Origin: Candidatus Aramenus sp. CH1
GTDB lineage: Archaea > Thermoproteota > Thermoprotei_A > Sulfolobales > Sulfolobaceae
Direction: 5' to 3'
Assembly (NCBI GenBank): GCA_022678445.1
Contig: JALBWU010000004.1
Coordinates: forward strand, 124,001-188,000
Length of the DNA: 64,000 nt
Shown: piece by piece, positions 10,975 through 20,041 of the stretch
Numbering within the stretch: the first letter of the stretch is position 1
Layout of the letters: every line of letters begins with the position of its first letter
Program-made: the position numbers and the translations under genes
The notes under the pieces: generated by a model
Told to the model about the DNA's origin: nothing
What the model saw: only the letters and a program-made list of their open reading frames with translations
Database searches by the model: none

Positions 10975-12150
10975 CTAGCCGTACCTCACTTGCCTCGTCA
11001 GCAGGGATTGCAGTCCCCATATTTCTATGAACCCCCTCGCCATCTCGTCAGTTGGGTACCAGCCCTTGTTGTAGCTCGCAATCTTGTCGGAGTATGGGGA
11101 GTACTTTGAATCCCTCCCAAGGATCCTCATTCCGTTTCCTTCAATCTCTACCTTTACTTCGCCTGAAACCCACTTGTTCATCTGCTCTCCAACCAACTGA
11201 AGGGTCTCCCTGAGCGGTTCGTACCACAGCCCTTGGTAAACTAAGTCAGCCCACTGGGCGTCGGCGACCTTCTTGAACCTCAGCTCAAGGGGGGTGTACG
11301 CTGTCTTCTCGAGGTCCTTGTGGGCAGATATGAGGACGAGGGCAGCTGGAACCTCGTAGTTTTCCCTGGACTTGAAACCGACTATCCTGTTCTCTAAGTG
11401 TTCAACCCTTCCAAACCCGTACTTACCAACTTCGCTGTTTAGGAACTTCACTAATTCCACGAGCGACATCTTCTCCCCGTTTACCCTAGTCGGAATTCCG
11501 CGGTCGAACTCGACCGATAACCTCAACTTGCCCTGCTTTACCCTCCTCGTCCACTCGAAGGCCTCTTCTGGTACCTCGACGCTAGGGTCGGCAATTTCGT
11601 CCCCCTCTATGCTCCTCCCCCACAAGTTCTCGTCAATGCTGTACTTTGTGCTCTCCACCTTGATCGGGATGCCCCTCTCTCTAGCGTACTTTACCTCGTC
11701 CTCCCTCGTCATCTTCCATATCCTAGCTGGCGCGATTATCTTCGCGTTGGGCATTGTGGCCTTTATGGCGAGGTCAAACCTAACTTGGTCGTTCCCCTTT
11801 GAGGTGGAACCGTGCGCCACGTATTCTGTTACCTCCTTCTTGGCCACCTCCACAATCTTCTCGGCGATTAGTGGCCTTGCTAAGGCGGTTGACAATGGGT
11901 AAACGTCCTCGTATAAACCGTTCATTATAACGTCTTGTGCAATGAACCTTTTTGCAAACTCTTCCTTTGCGTCAATAGTGTAGTGCTTAACTGCGCCTGC
12001 AAGGTACGCCCTTTCTTCGAGCTTCTTAAAATCGTCACTCTGTCCCACATCTACACTGACTGTCACAACGTCAGCGTTGAAGGTTTCCTTCAACCACCTT
12101 ATGGCTACTGTTGTGTCTAAACCACCCGAGTAAGCTAAGACTATTTTCAT
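10975..12150 (-). CDS. argG: Argininosuccinate synthase
   Basis: This 391-residue enzyme joins citrulline and aspartate with ATP. The PP-loop IVLAYSGGLDTTVAIRWL is at the N terminus, followed by HGSTSKGNDQVRFD and the SIDENLWGRSIEG motif. I set the start at the ATG at 12150, because a TATA box at 12175-12183 is about 28 nt upstream, as for a leaderless transcript. A TTG three codons earlier is possible. It is the first gene of the arginine/carbamoyl phosphate operon. The operon carries no ornithine transcarbamylase, which must be elsewhere. Confidence 0.95.
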   Translation of the reverse strand: MKIVLAYSGGLDTTVAIRWLKETFNADVVTVSVDVGQSDDFKKLEERAYLAGAVKHYTIDAKEEFAKRFIAQDVIMNGLYEDVYPLSTALARPLIAEKIVEVAKKEVTEYVAHGSTSKGNDQVRFDLAIKATMPNAKIIAPARIWKMTREDEVKYARERGIPIKVESTKYSIDENLWGRSIEGDEIADPSVEVPEEAFEWTRRVKQGKLRLSVEFDRGIPTRVNGEKMSLVELVKFLNSEVGKYGFGRVEHLENRIVGFKSRENYEVPAALVLISAHKDLEKTAYTPLELRFKKVADAQWADLVYQGLWYEPLRETLQLVGEQMNKWVSGEVKVEIEGNGMRILGRDSKYSPYSDKIASYNKGWYPTDEMARGFIEIWGLQSLLTRQVRYG

Positions 12151-12174
12151 CTCACTCAAAAGGCGGACAACTCA

Positions 12175-12183
12175 TTTAAAAAC
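12175..12183 (-). promoter_or_regulatory. TATA box of the argG operon
   Basis: gtttttaaa on the minus strand is centred about 28 nt before the argG ATG. It is the only clear promoter for the five-gene operon. I did not find a confident operator repeat around it. Confidence 0.55.
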
Positions 12184-12239
12184 TATCAACAAAATGAAAT
12201 TTACGTTTTTCTAAATATAGAGAATGTTGAAGGACTGCC

Positions 12240-12383
12240 TTAAAACTTCTTCCTAGTTTGAACGAAGTATTCCAGAGCTTTTTTTATGAACTCAGTCCTA
12301 CTGTCCACACCTAGTGCTTGACACTTTTCATCTATTTCCCTTAATACGTCTTCTTTCAGTCTAACGCTAATCACCTTTCGCAT
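12240..12383 (-). CDS. Small ribbon-helix-helix (CopG-like) DNA-binding protein
   Basis: This 47-residue protein reads MRKVISVRLKEDVLREI, then a helix DEKCQALGVDSRTEF, then IKKALEYFVQTRKKF. It is a minimal ribbon-helix-helix fold: a DNA-contacting beta strand (KVISVRL) and two helices separated by the VDSRTEF turn. These proteins act as dimeric repressors or chromatin-level regulators. The Sulfolobales cell-cycle regulator aCcr1 is in the same superfamily, but I cannot equate them. It lies alone between argG and a zinc-finger gene, so its target could be either neighbour or remote. ATG at 12383, TAA at 12240-12242. Confidence 0.75.
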   Translation of the reverse strand: MRKVISVRLKEDVLREIDEKCQALGVDSRTEFIKKALEYFVQTRKKF

Positions 12384-12472
12384 AACAACCTAGTAAGAAT
12401 AGGTCGAAACGCAAATAAATAGGTTATACTTCTGAAAGTCAAAAAAAAGGAACGCAAAAATCTATCTACTAT

Positions 12473-12490
12473 TTAAAAACTTGTTTTTAA
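12473..12490 (-). terminator. Inverted repeat and T-rich tract at the end of the zinc-finger gene
   Basis: An 8-bp perfect inverted repeat (ttaaaaac, 2-nt loop, gtttttaa) spans the zinc-finger gene stop codon. On the minus strand it provides a GTTTTTAA run immediately after the coding region. Archaeal termination depends mainly on U-tracts, so this is a plausible terminator, not a proven one. Confidence 0.35.
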
Positions 12491-12936
12491 CTTGCAGAAG
12501 TAAATATTACTGGCTTAACCTTTTTAGCCCTTATTTCATCAAGCTTTTCTTCCATCCTTGCGATTGTAAGCGTAAGGACGTCCTTATGGTACTTCCTTAC
12601 GTGCTCCTCAGCGTCTTCCTTGGCTACCACTGTGTGGCACACTGAACAAGTGTATACGCCGTTCTCGTCTCTAACTACAACCGGTTTAACGTCCTTTGAT
12701 ATCTCCTTGAGTATCGGTATGACCTTCTTGGCTCTAAGCTCGCTTCCGCTCTTCTCAATGATCCTCTGGGCGTAGCCTCTGAGCTGATGTTTTGATATGT
12801 TGTACTTGTGCGCAACGATCGCCGGTCCCTCTCCGTTGACCAAGTACTCCTCTAGGGCGTTCAGCAGGTAGTCGCTCCCTCCCAAAATTTTCAAAGCTAC
12901 GTAATTTATTAGAGACTTCATATCTATAGGTTTCAT
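12487..12936 (-). CDS. HTH plus C2H2-like zinc-finger protein
   Basis: This 149-residue protein has an N-terminal helical region with an HTH-like stretch (GEGPAIVAHKYNISKHQLRG, about residues 35-54) and a central zinc-finger-like motif YTCSVCHTVVAKEDAEEHV..YH with spacing C-x2-C-x11-H-x4-H at about residues 94-115. The tail is charged and probably helical. Such proteins are common, poorly characterised regulators in Sulfolobales. I cannot name a target. The start is the ATG at 12936 (MKPIDMKSL); an ATG five codons later is possible. It lies downstream of the purine operon but has its own 5' region. Confidence 0.7.
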   Translation of the reverse strand: MKPIDMKSLINYVALKILGGSDYLLNALEEYLVNGEGPAIVAHKYNISKHQLRGYAQRIIEKSGSELRAKKVIPILKEISKDVKPVVVRDENGVYTCSVCHTVVAKEDAEEHVRKYHKDVLTLTIARMEEKLDEIRAKKVKPVIFTSAS

Positions 12937-12992
12937 ATATAGTCACTAGAGTCACAATTGAGATTTAGAGTTTAAAAAGACTACATTAAATT

Positions 12993-13958
12993 CTATAGGT
13001 AGAGAATTTCGTTCTTATACGTAATAATTTTTATCTTATCACCCTCAGTTACTTTACCTAACTCAAAAACTTCATGGTATCTCGATAAAAAGTTTTTAAG
13101 AACTTCCGCGTTCTCTATATCAGTAAATACCACCATTCCCACCCCCATGTTGAACACTCTGTACATCTCGTCGTGAGGTACCCCTGCCTTCTCTATTTCC
13201 TTAAAGACCTCCTGTGGTTCCGGCATCCTCAGCTCAAGCCCGTATTTGGTCACCCTCCTGAGCTTGGTAAAGGAACCTCCAGTGACGTGTGCGACTGCCT
13301 TAACCTTGTCAAGGACTGCGAGGATCTCCTTAACGTAGATCTTCGTCGGCTTCATCAGCTCCTCTCCCCAGTCCTTCAGCGAGAGCTTACCCTCGTCTAT
13401 TAACTTCCTGACGAGCGAAAAGCCGTTTGCATGGACGCCGTTGCTCCCTAGACCTAGCACCACGTCCCCTGGCCTCACCTCATTTCCCAGCTTTGGGGAA
13501 TCAACGACGCCAATGGCAGTGCATGCGATGTCGTAGCCGTTTACGACCCCCTGCATTATTGCCGTCTCTCCCCCGACTACCTCAGCGTCGGACTCCTTAG
13601 CCCCCTTGACCAGGCCCTTAATCAACTGCTCTACCACGTCTTCCATTGGTCTCTCGAGCGCTAGGTAGTCAACCAACGCCACCGGTCTTGCCCCAACTGA
13701 GACCAGGTCGTTGACGTTCATTGCAACGCAGTCCACGCCAATGGGCTCGTATATCCCGGTCTTTAGGGAGAGGACGGTCTTTGTGCCCACTCCGTCCACG
13801 TGAATGGCTATGTTCTGCGTCCCTACCCTCACTACCCCTGAGTAGTGGCCTGCTCCCACTACGGTGTTTTTGTAGGTGGACAAGATCATTTCCGCTATCT
13901 TAGAGTGGAGTTCCCTCTGCTTCCCTATGTCCACCCCTGCGTCAGAGTACTTGGTCAC
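12993..13958 (-). CDS. purM: Phosphoribosylformylglycinamidine cyclo-ligase
   Basis: This 321-residue AIR synthetase of the PurM/PurL superfamily contains YSDAGVDIGKQRELHSKI, VGGETAIMQGVVNGYDIACTA, and SNGVHANGFSLVRKL. It converts FGAM to AIR, step 5 of purine synthesis. It starts with GTG at 13958, in a GTGA overlap with the purD stop. It is the last gene of the eight-gene purine operon that begins at purC. Length and motifs are normal. Confidence 0.94.
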   Translation of the reverse strand: MTKYSDAGVDIGKQRELHSKIAEMILSTYKNTVVGAGHYSGVVRVGTQNIAIHVDGVGTKTVLSLKTGIYEPIGVDCVAMNVNDLVSVGARPVALVDYLALERPMEDVVEQLIKGLVKGAKESDAEVVGGETAIMQGVVNGYDIACTAIGVVDSPKLGNEVRPGDVVLGLGSNGVHANGFSLVRKLIDEGKLSLKDWGEELMKPTKIYVKEILAVLDKVKAVAHVTGGSFTKLRRVTKYGLELRMPEPQEVFKEIEKAGVPHDEMYRVFNMGVGMVVFTDIENAEVLKNFLSRYHEVFELGKVTEGDKIKIITYKNEILYL

Positions 13959-15388
13959 CAGAGACCACCGTTTGGAGACCAGTCAGCCGATACTCCGAGG
14001 ACCCCCCTCTTTATCCTGTCTTTGTACGAGTACCTCACTATCTCCGCCTTCTCCACTTGTTCCTCTATCGTCCTGCCTATGTCTGTGCGGTATACAAGCT
14101 TCGCGTTTGACGACACGAGGGAAGTGCACAAGTCCAGCTTCTTCACTGCCCCCTCGTACGTATCGTCCACGGCCACAAGCTCCATAGCCCTGGAGCCAGT
14201 GGTTACGAGCTTTCCTCCCTCTAGGGCTACTGCCCCAAAGAACGCTTGGCAACCAATCTCCTTCATTTTGGGCAAGTCCAAGGAGATCTCCTTTCCCTTT
14301 GCCAGGTCCCTGTTTAGCGGGTAGCCCAAGGGGGCGATGGCCCTAACTATGGAAGGCCTCGGATCCACCTTAAGCTTTGCCTTGTTTAACCTCCCTGTAG
14401 CTGCCAGCTCCAGGATTTCCCCAAAGTCGCTGGTTATCCTGGGAACAATCGCTGAGGCCTCCGGGTCGCCCAGCCTGGAGTAGAACTCTATGACCGTTGG
14501 CCCCCATAGCTCCGTTAGCATCATTTGACCAGATATAAATCCCACGTATTCGTCTCCGGTCTCCTTCTTTATGGCCTCTGCAGTCTGCTTCACTATCTCG
14601 AAGGTGGCATTGTACTCCTCCTCGTTGATAAAGGGTAACGTATAGCCTGGGCCTGAGATGGAACCCATCCCCCCAGTTTCTGGCCCTATGCCGTCCTGGT
14701 AGGCGTGCTTGTAGTCTTGAGCCAGTGGCAAGGGCAGGAAGCTACGCCCGTCAGTGAGGACGTGGAGGGTGTACTCTGGGCCGTCCACTTTTTCCTCTAT
14801 TATTATTTTCACCTCATCCTTCACCAACTTCCCTATCTCGTCGACGCTCCTGCTTGCGGCTCTCCTCTTCTCGTGGGAGAGATAAGCCTGGATGTCGGCG
14901 ACTACCTTAACCCCCTTACCGCCTACCTGCTCTGAAGGTTTAATTGCTATTGAGCCGCCGTACTCCTCTACGAACTTCGCCGCGTCCGCTAAGTTGTTGA
15001 ACGCCCTATACCTGAGCCTCCCTGGGATGTTGTACTTCCACATGAGGTTCCTCATCCACACCTTCGACTTCTCTATTGTCGACGCCTTGCTTGAGGGCCC
15101 CACTACAGGTATTCCCTCTTCCCTGAAGGCGTTGGCAGCTCCGTTGAAGAGCGGGTCCTCTGGGCCTATGACTCCGAAGTCTGGGCTAACTTGAGATACT
15201 ACTTTCTTCACCTCATCCTTTGACAGGATATTGCCCACGAAGTACTTACCGTTGGTCTTGTCCACGTTCTCCTTTATCCCAGGGTTTACGTAAGAGGAAA
15301 AGGCGTATAGCTGGTATCTCCCGGACTTGGCTATGGAGAACGCCAGGGAGTTCTCCCTGGCACCGTCGCCTATGAGTAGGACTTTCAT
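13955..15388 (-). CDS. purD: Phosphoribosylamine-glycine ligase
   Basis: This 477-residue ATP-grasp enzyme makes GAR. The N-terminal VLLIGDGARENSLAFSI and VIGPEDPLFNGAANAFREEG, the ATP-grasp VGGKGVKVVADIQAY and EYTLHVLTDG, and GPETGGMGSISGPGYTLP are seen in order. It is about 50 residues longer than typical bacterial PurD, with the extra length in the middle and C-terminal parts. The ATG at 15388 immediately follows the stop of the purF paralogue and has GGTGATG just upstream. The purine-operon location fits. Confidence 0.92.
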   Translation of the reverse strand: MKVLLIGDGARENSLAFSIAKSGRYQLYAFSSYVNPGIKENVDKTNGKYFVGNILSKDEVKKVVSQVSPDFGVIGPEDPLFNGAANAFREEGIPVVGPSSKASTIEKSKVWMRNLMWKYNIPGRLRYRAFNNLADAAKFVEEYGGSIAIKPSEQVGGKGVKVVADIQAYLSHEKRRAASRSVDEIGKLVKDEVKIIIEEKVDGPEYTLHVLTDGRSFLPLPLAQDYKHAYQDGIGPETGGMGSISGPGYTLPFINEEEYNATFEIVKQTAEAIKKETGDEYVGFISGQMMLTELWGPTVIEFYSRLGDPEASAIVPRITSDFGEILELAATGRLNKAKLKVDPRPSIVRAIAPLGYPLNRDLAKGKEISLDLPKMKEIGCQAFFGAVALEGGKLVTTGSRAMELVAVDDTYEGAVKKLDLCTSLVSSNAKLVYRTDIGRTIEEQVEKAEIVRYSYKDRIKRGVLGVSADWSPNGGLW

Positions 15389-16591
15389 TCACATCACCTT
15401 CGGGTACCTCCCCACCATACACCCAACGCATATTGTGTTAATACCTATCACCTCGTAAATCCCCTTCAAGCTTAGCCAATATATTGAGTTGGCTCCGATG
15501 ACCTTGGCTATTTCCTCGTCGCTCAAGTTAGCAGCTATTAGATCCGAGGACTTGGGCACGTCAACTCCGTATGGGCAGTGCGAGACCAGCTTGGGGCTTC
15601 CTATCAACACGTGGACTTCCTTTGCCCCGGCCCTCCTTAAGCTCATTACCGTGTTCTTCAACGTGAGCCCCGTGACCATGGAGTCGTCTATCAAGATAAC
15701 CCTCTTGCCGAACACCGCTGACTTCACCACGTTAAGCTTCAGCTGAACCCCAACGACCTTAAGGAAGCTGTCCTGCGCCAGCATCGTCCTTATTGGGCTA
15801 CCGGTCCTCGTGAACCCTAAGTCCATAGGTATACCGGTTGCCCTAGAATAACCAACTGCAAACGGCAACGCTGTGTCCGGCACTCCTATAACCGTGTCTC
15901 CTTGTATGGGCCTCTCCTTGGCTAGCTGTTCTCCTATTCTAACCCTCAAAGCGTATATGTCCCTCTCGTTTACCTTGCCGTCTATTCTGGACTGATAGAC
16001 ATAGTCTATTGCGCAGTAGTTCCTCCTAGGTTCCTTCAACCTCTTAGAGTCTATGTAGTACTTGTCAACTATTACCATCTCCCCAGGGGAAATCTCCCTC
16101 CTCGCCTCCCCGCCTATCACGTTGATAGCCACGTTCTCCGACGACACGATTGCCATGTCAAAGCCAAATCCTCCCAAGCTCAAGGGCTTCAGACCGCTCT
16201 CGTCCCTGTAGGCTATCATCTGCCCTTCCCTAGTTATGGCCACAAGCGAGAATGCTCCCTCTAGCTCAGAGAGCGTCTTCTCAGGGTCCTTTGACAACCC
16301 CCTTAAGGCCTCTGGGTTCTTCAATACTCCGTCCACGGCAACAGCCACGTCCTCGTAGACCACTGGGTATGCCCTTTCCTTTCCGGTGTAGCCTATTCCA
16401 GCCCATCCCTCGCCGTTGAACCTCAAGTCTTCAGGTGACTTGTCTTCCCTGTGCTTGTAGAATTCCCCGTTTAGTAGCACTACCCCACTGGAGGAGTAGC
16501 CCCTGTGCTGTAGGCCTATTAAGGCGTAGTACAAAAACTTGGAGACGTTCCATACCTTGTCAAACGCGAACACTCCTACTATCCCAGCCAT
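15389..16591 (-). CDS. PurF paralogue with inactivated glutaminase site
   Basis: This 400-residue protein is homologous end to end with the neighbouring PurF, but its N terminus reads MAGIVGVFAFD, so the nucleophile cysteine that follows Met in active enzymes is alanine. The glutamine-binding GHVRYSTTG segment has become GIGYTGKE and the NG oxyanion residues are missing. The PRPP loop is kept (VILIDDSMVTGLTL), as are the four cysteine positions matching the PurF Fe-S ligands (NYCAIDY, SHCPYG, CVGC). The start is the ATG at 16591 behind a perfect GGAGGTGA. It may be an ammonia-dependent transferase or a regulatory partner of PurF. The loss of glutaminase residues is clear. Confidence 0.85.
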   Translation of the reverse strand: MAGIVGVFAFDKVWNVSKFLYYALIGLQHRGYSSSGVVLLNGEFYKHREDKSPEDLRFNGEGWAGIGYTGKERAYPVVYEDVAVAVDGVLKNPEALRGLSKDPEKTLSELEGAFSLVAITREGQMIAYRDESGLKPLSLGGFGFDMAIVSSENVAINVIGGEARREISPGEMVIVDKYYIDSKRLKEPRRNYCAIDYVYQSRIDGKVNERDIYALRVRIGEQLAKERPIQGDTVIGVPDTALPFAVGYSRATGIPMDLGFTRTGSPIRTMLAQDSFLKVVGVQLKLNVVKSAVFGKRVILIDDSMVTGLTLKNTVMSLRRAGAKEVHVLIGSPKLVSHCPYGVDVPKSSDLIAANLSDEEIAKVIGANSIYWLSLKGIYEVIGINTICVGCMVGRYPKVM

Positions 16592-16596
16592 GACCT

Positions 16597-17934
16597 TCAC
16601 CTCCTAAAAGCTACCTCTAGTCTTTCAATTTGGTACTTACCTTTTAGTGGGTACTTCCCAGTGAAACAAGCCGTACACAGGGTGTTCCTTCCTATTGCCT
16701 CGACCATTTCCTCCACCGTCAAGTAGCCCAAGGAGTCTGCCCCCAACTCCCTGGCGATCTCTCCCTCAGTCCTACCGTACGCCGCTAGCTCGCTCCTCCT
16801 GGGGAAGTCAATCCCCATATAGCAGGGGTACCTTATTGGAGGGGAGCCTATCCTCAAATGCACTTCCTTAGCCCCGGCGTCCCTTAAGAGCGAGATGAGC
16901 CTCTTCATGGTGTTCCCCCTGACTATGGAGTCGTCTATGAGGACGACCCTCTTGCCTTTTAAGACCTCCTCCACTACGCCGAACTTCTCCTCAAGAACCT
17001 CGTTCCTCTTCTCGTTTGTGGGCATTATAAATGACCTCTTTGATGCCAAGGTTCTCACGAGGCCCTCTTCAAAGGGTATTCCGCTCCTCCTTGAAAAGCC
17101 AATGGCGATGGGCCTAGACGAGTCGGGGACTGGGACGACGATGTCCGCGTCGACTGGGTGCCTTTCGAAAAGCACTTCCCCTAACCTCTCCCTAGCCCTA
17201 TATACAGAAATCCCGTCTATCACGCTGTCGGCCCTTGAAAAGTAGATGTACTCGAAGGCACAAGTGCTCACTTCCGACTTTGACAACACATCGGAGTAAA
17301 CTTCCCCTTCCTTGATCACTACCAGCTCCCCGGGGTATACGTCCCTAATTACCTTACCTCCCAGTTGCCTTATAGGTGAGTCCTCCGACGACACCACGAC
17401 GCTCTTTCCTATCCTCCCGAGCACTAGGGGCCTAAAGCCCTTTGGGTCCCTCACCGCGTAGATTTCCCCCGACCTAGTCAGCACCAACAAGGAGTAGGCT
17501 CCGTCAGCCACGTCGACGAAGTGCTTAATAGCGTGGACTAGGCTTTTCCCGCCCTCCAGATCCTTGTTGAGGAACTTTAGGATAAACTCCGTGTCCGTGG
17601 AGAAGTTGCCGAACTCGAAGTAGTTTGTTATTGTCCCGTTAAACGCCACTGCCAACACTTCGTTGCTCAGTGGCTGTGCCTCCTCCAAGGTCGTCTTCCC
17701 AGTAGTAGAGTACCTTACGTGACCTATGCCCACGTTTGAGTTGCTGTCTATGCCTTCCCCTAATGCCTCCTCAACTAGCCCCAGTCCCTTCACGGTCTTC
17801 AACCTACCGTCTTCCACAAAGGATATGCCCGCCGATTCCTGTCCCCTGTGCTGGAGGAGCTTCAGTCCCTCGTACACGTACCTTACCGAGTCCTCTCCCT
17901 TTACTCCAAACACACCGCAGTGCTCTTTAATCAC
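16597..17934 (-). CDS. purF: Amidophosphoribosyltransferase
   Basis: This 445-residue enzyme catalyses the committed step: PRPP plus glutamine to phosphoribosylamine. It begins MIKEHCGVFGVKG, so the N-terminal nucleophile C6 would be exposed after removal of a short propeptide. GHVRYSTTG and FNGTITN complete the glutaminase site, and the PRPP motif is VVLIDDSIVRGNT. Four cysteines (STCAFEY, RYPCYMG, CTAC) correspond to a 4Fe-4S cluster as in Bacillus-type PurF. The gene overlaps the purL end by 8 nt and lies directly upstream of its degenerate paralogue. Confidence 0.95.
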   Translation of the reverse strand: MIKEHCGVFGVKGEDSVRYVYEGLKLLQHRGQESAGISFVEDGRLKTVKGLGLVEEALGEGIDSNSNVGIGHVRYSTTGKTTLEEAQPLSNEVLAVAFNGTITNYFEFGNFSTDTEFILKFLNKDLEGGKSLVHAIKHFVDVADGAYSLLVLTRSGEIYAVRDPKGFRPLVLGRIGKSVVVSSEDSPIRQLGGKVIRDVYPGELVVIKEGEVYSDVLSKSEVSTCAFEYIYFSRADSVIDGISVYRARERLGEVLFERHPVDADIVVPVPDSSRPIAIGFSRRSGIPFEEGLVRTLASKRSFIMPTNEKRNEVLEEKFGVVEEVLKGKRVVLIDDSIVRGNTMKRLISLLRDAGAKEVHLRIGSPPIRYPCYMGIDFPRRSELAAYGRTEGEIARELGADSLGYLTVEEMVEAIGRNTLCTACFTGKYPLKGKYQIERLEVAFRR

Positions 17935-20041
17935 TCAACTCCTCCTCCAAGTAGTTTAAGTAGTGTTCGACCTCTCTCTCGACGTTGAGCTTCCTTGAGC
18001 CTATCTCGAGGTAATTCCCCTCCTTCTTTACTTCCCCTATCACCGACGCTATCACCCCTCTTCTCTTTGCCCTCTCAACTACGCTTTCTGGGGAGTTGGT
18101 TATCGCGATAAACCTCCCTCCGTTCTCGGAGAAGAGCTTAGCCATAAGGTCGTCGGTTCCAAGGACCTTGTCTGGGTCGACTTTTGCTGAGTAGCCCTTG
18201 CTTAGGACAGCCATTAGGGTGCCGACGAGGCCTCCCCTGTTCACGTCCTTTACGAAGGTGATGATCCCTTGGTTGATCAAGTCGAGGACGACCTCGCTCG
18301 CTAAGTAGTCCTCCTGTAACCTCACCTTGGGAACCTCGCCATGGGGGCCGAACAGCTTGGCGAAGAGCGACCCCCTCATCTCGTTCCTGGTGTACCCTAT
18401 GAGCACTAGGGCCCCCTCCTCTACTTTTGGCTTGAGTAATTTCCCCTCCACTAGTCCCGCCATCACGACGAGAGGCGTGGGCTTTATCGGTACGCCGTTC
18501 TTGTTCTCGTTGTAGAAGGAGACCTTCCCCCCAACGATGGGTATGGAGAAGAACCTCGCTGCCTCCCCAATCCCCCTGACTGCGTCAACGAAGTTACTGT
18601 ATATCTCGGGCTTCCTGGGATCGCCGAACTGGAGGTGGTCTACCGCAGCTACCCCCCTAGCCCCCACAACCGCCAAGTTCCTATAGGCTTCAGCAAATAT
18701 CGCCTTTCCGCACTCGTAAGCGTCCTCAGCGCAGAGGTCGGGGTTTGCGTCCCCCTTTATGGCCAACAGCTTGCCGTTTGGCAGGGAGACCACTGCTGAG
18801 TCTGCCTCCCCTGGCTTCACTACCGTTGACGTGCCAACTTCGTAGTCGAACTGGGAGTACGCCCACTCCTTGCTTGCTTGGTCTGGGTGCGTGAGAACAG
18901 AGCGCACTGCTTGTTCGAGCTCAACGTTCGGTTTCACGTCTATTTTCCTCGCCTTCTCCCTTATTGGCCAGGCGTAAAGCGGAGGGGACAGGAGGAGTTC
19001 TGACGGAAGGGAAGCTATTTCCTTTCCTTCGTAGATGAACCTTATCACGCTGTCTGCAGATATCTCGCCTATAACCGCACAAGGGTACTCGTAATACTCA
19101 AAGGCCCTACAGACGTAGTCTACGTTTTCCTCCCTAACTGCAAAGAGCATCCTCTCCTGGGTCTCGGAGATTATGATGTCCTCCGGGCTCATGTCCTTAA
19201 CCCTGAGGGGTACCTTGTCGACGTATACCCTGGCCCCCAGCCCGTTGGCCATTTCAGTCACTGCTACCGCTAACCCACCACCACCTAGGTCCTTTATAGC
19301 CTCTACCTTGTCGGCCACCTCTAGCGTAACGTCCATGACTATCTTGCCCGCGAACGGGTCTGCTATCTGGACAGCCCCAATCTCGTTTTCCCCGCTAAGC
19401 TTCCTGGAAGCAAAGGACGCCCCTCCTAGGCCATCTATTCCGGTGAGTCCCGTCAGGACTAGCTTCAGCCCGGGCTCCTTGACGACGCTCGGCTTTATCT
19501 TGTCCTTCTTGACGATACCGACGCAGGCGACGTCAACCAGTGGGTTGTCCGAGAAGGACTCGTCAAAGGAGAGCTCCCCTCCAACTACCGGGATGCCGAT
19601 GCTATTTCCGTAAAAGCCTATCCCAGCGATAATGTTCTTCAAGAGCCACTTGTTTCTGCTGTCCCTTAACCCGCCTACCCTTATCATGTCTAGCAAGGCT
19701 ATTGGTGTGGCCCCTTTGCTTATTATGTCCCTTATGATGCCTCCAACTCCAGTGGCCGCGCCGTTAAAGGGGTCAACAGCTGACGGGTGGTTGTGACTCT
19801 CAACCTTTAGCACTATTGCGTAGCCGTCGCCTATGTCAACTGCTCCCGCGTCCTGCCAGTCCTCTATCCCCATCACTACTCTTGGGCCCTCGCTTGGAAA
19901 GCTCCTCAGGAATATCTTTGACGACTTGTAGGAGCAGTGCTCGGACCATAGGGCGTCAATGACCTTAACTTCGGCAGGGTTTGGATCCCTGCCCAGCCTT
20001 TTCCTAGCGACGTCTAGTTCATACTCTGAGAGGTTTACCAC
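17927..20041 (-). CDS. purL: FGAM synthase subunit PurL (small type)
   Basis: This 704-residue protein is the short form that needs PurS and PurQ, both encoded just upstream. Visible are ALWSEHCSYKSSK near the N terminus, VLKVESHNHPSAVDPFNGAATG (catalytic His region), DLGGGGLAVAVTEMANG, and a second PurM-like half containing KDVNRGGLVGTL. It converts FGAR to FGAM with ATP and PurQ-derived ammonia. It overlaps purQ by 7 nt and purF by 8 nt. Nothing unusual seen. Confidence 0.95.
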   Translation of the reverse strand: MVNLSEYELDVARKRLGRDPNPAEVKVIDALWSEHCSYKSSKIFLRSFPSEGPRVVMGIEDWQDAGAVDIGDGYAIVLKVESHNHPSAVDPFNGAATGVGGIIRDIISKGATPIALLDMIRVGGLRDSRNKWLLKNIIAGIGFYGNSIGIPVVGGELSFDESFSDNPLVDVACVGIVKKDKIKPSVVKEPGLKLVLTGLTGIDGLGGASFASRKLSGENEIGAVQIADPFAGKIVMDVTLEVADKVEAIKDLGGGGLAVAVTEMANGLGARVYVDKVPLRVKDMSPEDIIISETQERMLFAVREENVDYVCRAFEYYEYPCAVIGEISADSVIRFIYEGKEIASLPSELLLSPPLYAWPIREKARKIDVKPNVELEQAVRSVLTHPDQASKEWAYSQFDYEVGTSTVVKPGEADSAVVSLPNGKLLAIKGDANPDLCAEDAYECGKAIFAEAYRNLAVVGARGVAAVDHLQFGDPRKPEIYSNFVDAVRGIGEAARFFSIPIVGGKVSFYNENKNGVPIKPTPLVVMAGLVEGKLLKPKVEEGALVLIGYTRNEMRGSLFAKLFGPHGEVPKVRLQEDYLASEVVLDLINQGIITFVKDVNRGGLVGTLMAVLSKGYSAKVDPDKVLGTDDLMAKLFSENGGRFIAITNSPESVVERAKRRGVIASVIGEVKKEGNYLEIGSRKLNVEREVEHYLNYLEEELSD

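Noticed and set aside
15389-16591. Reading the PurF paralogue as GlmS or asparagine synthetase
   Set aside because: The whole length, the PRPP loop and the four cysteines align with PurF, and GlmS isomerase domains are absent.
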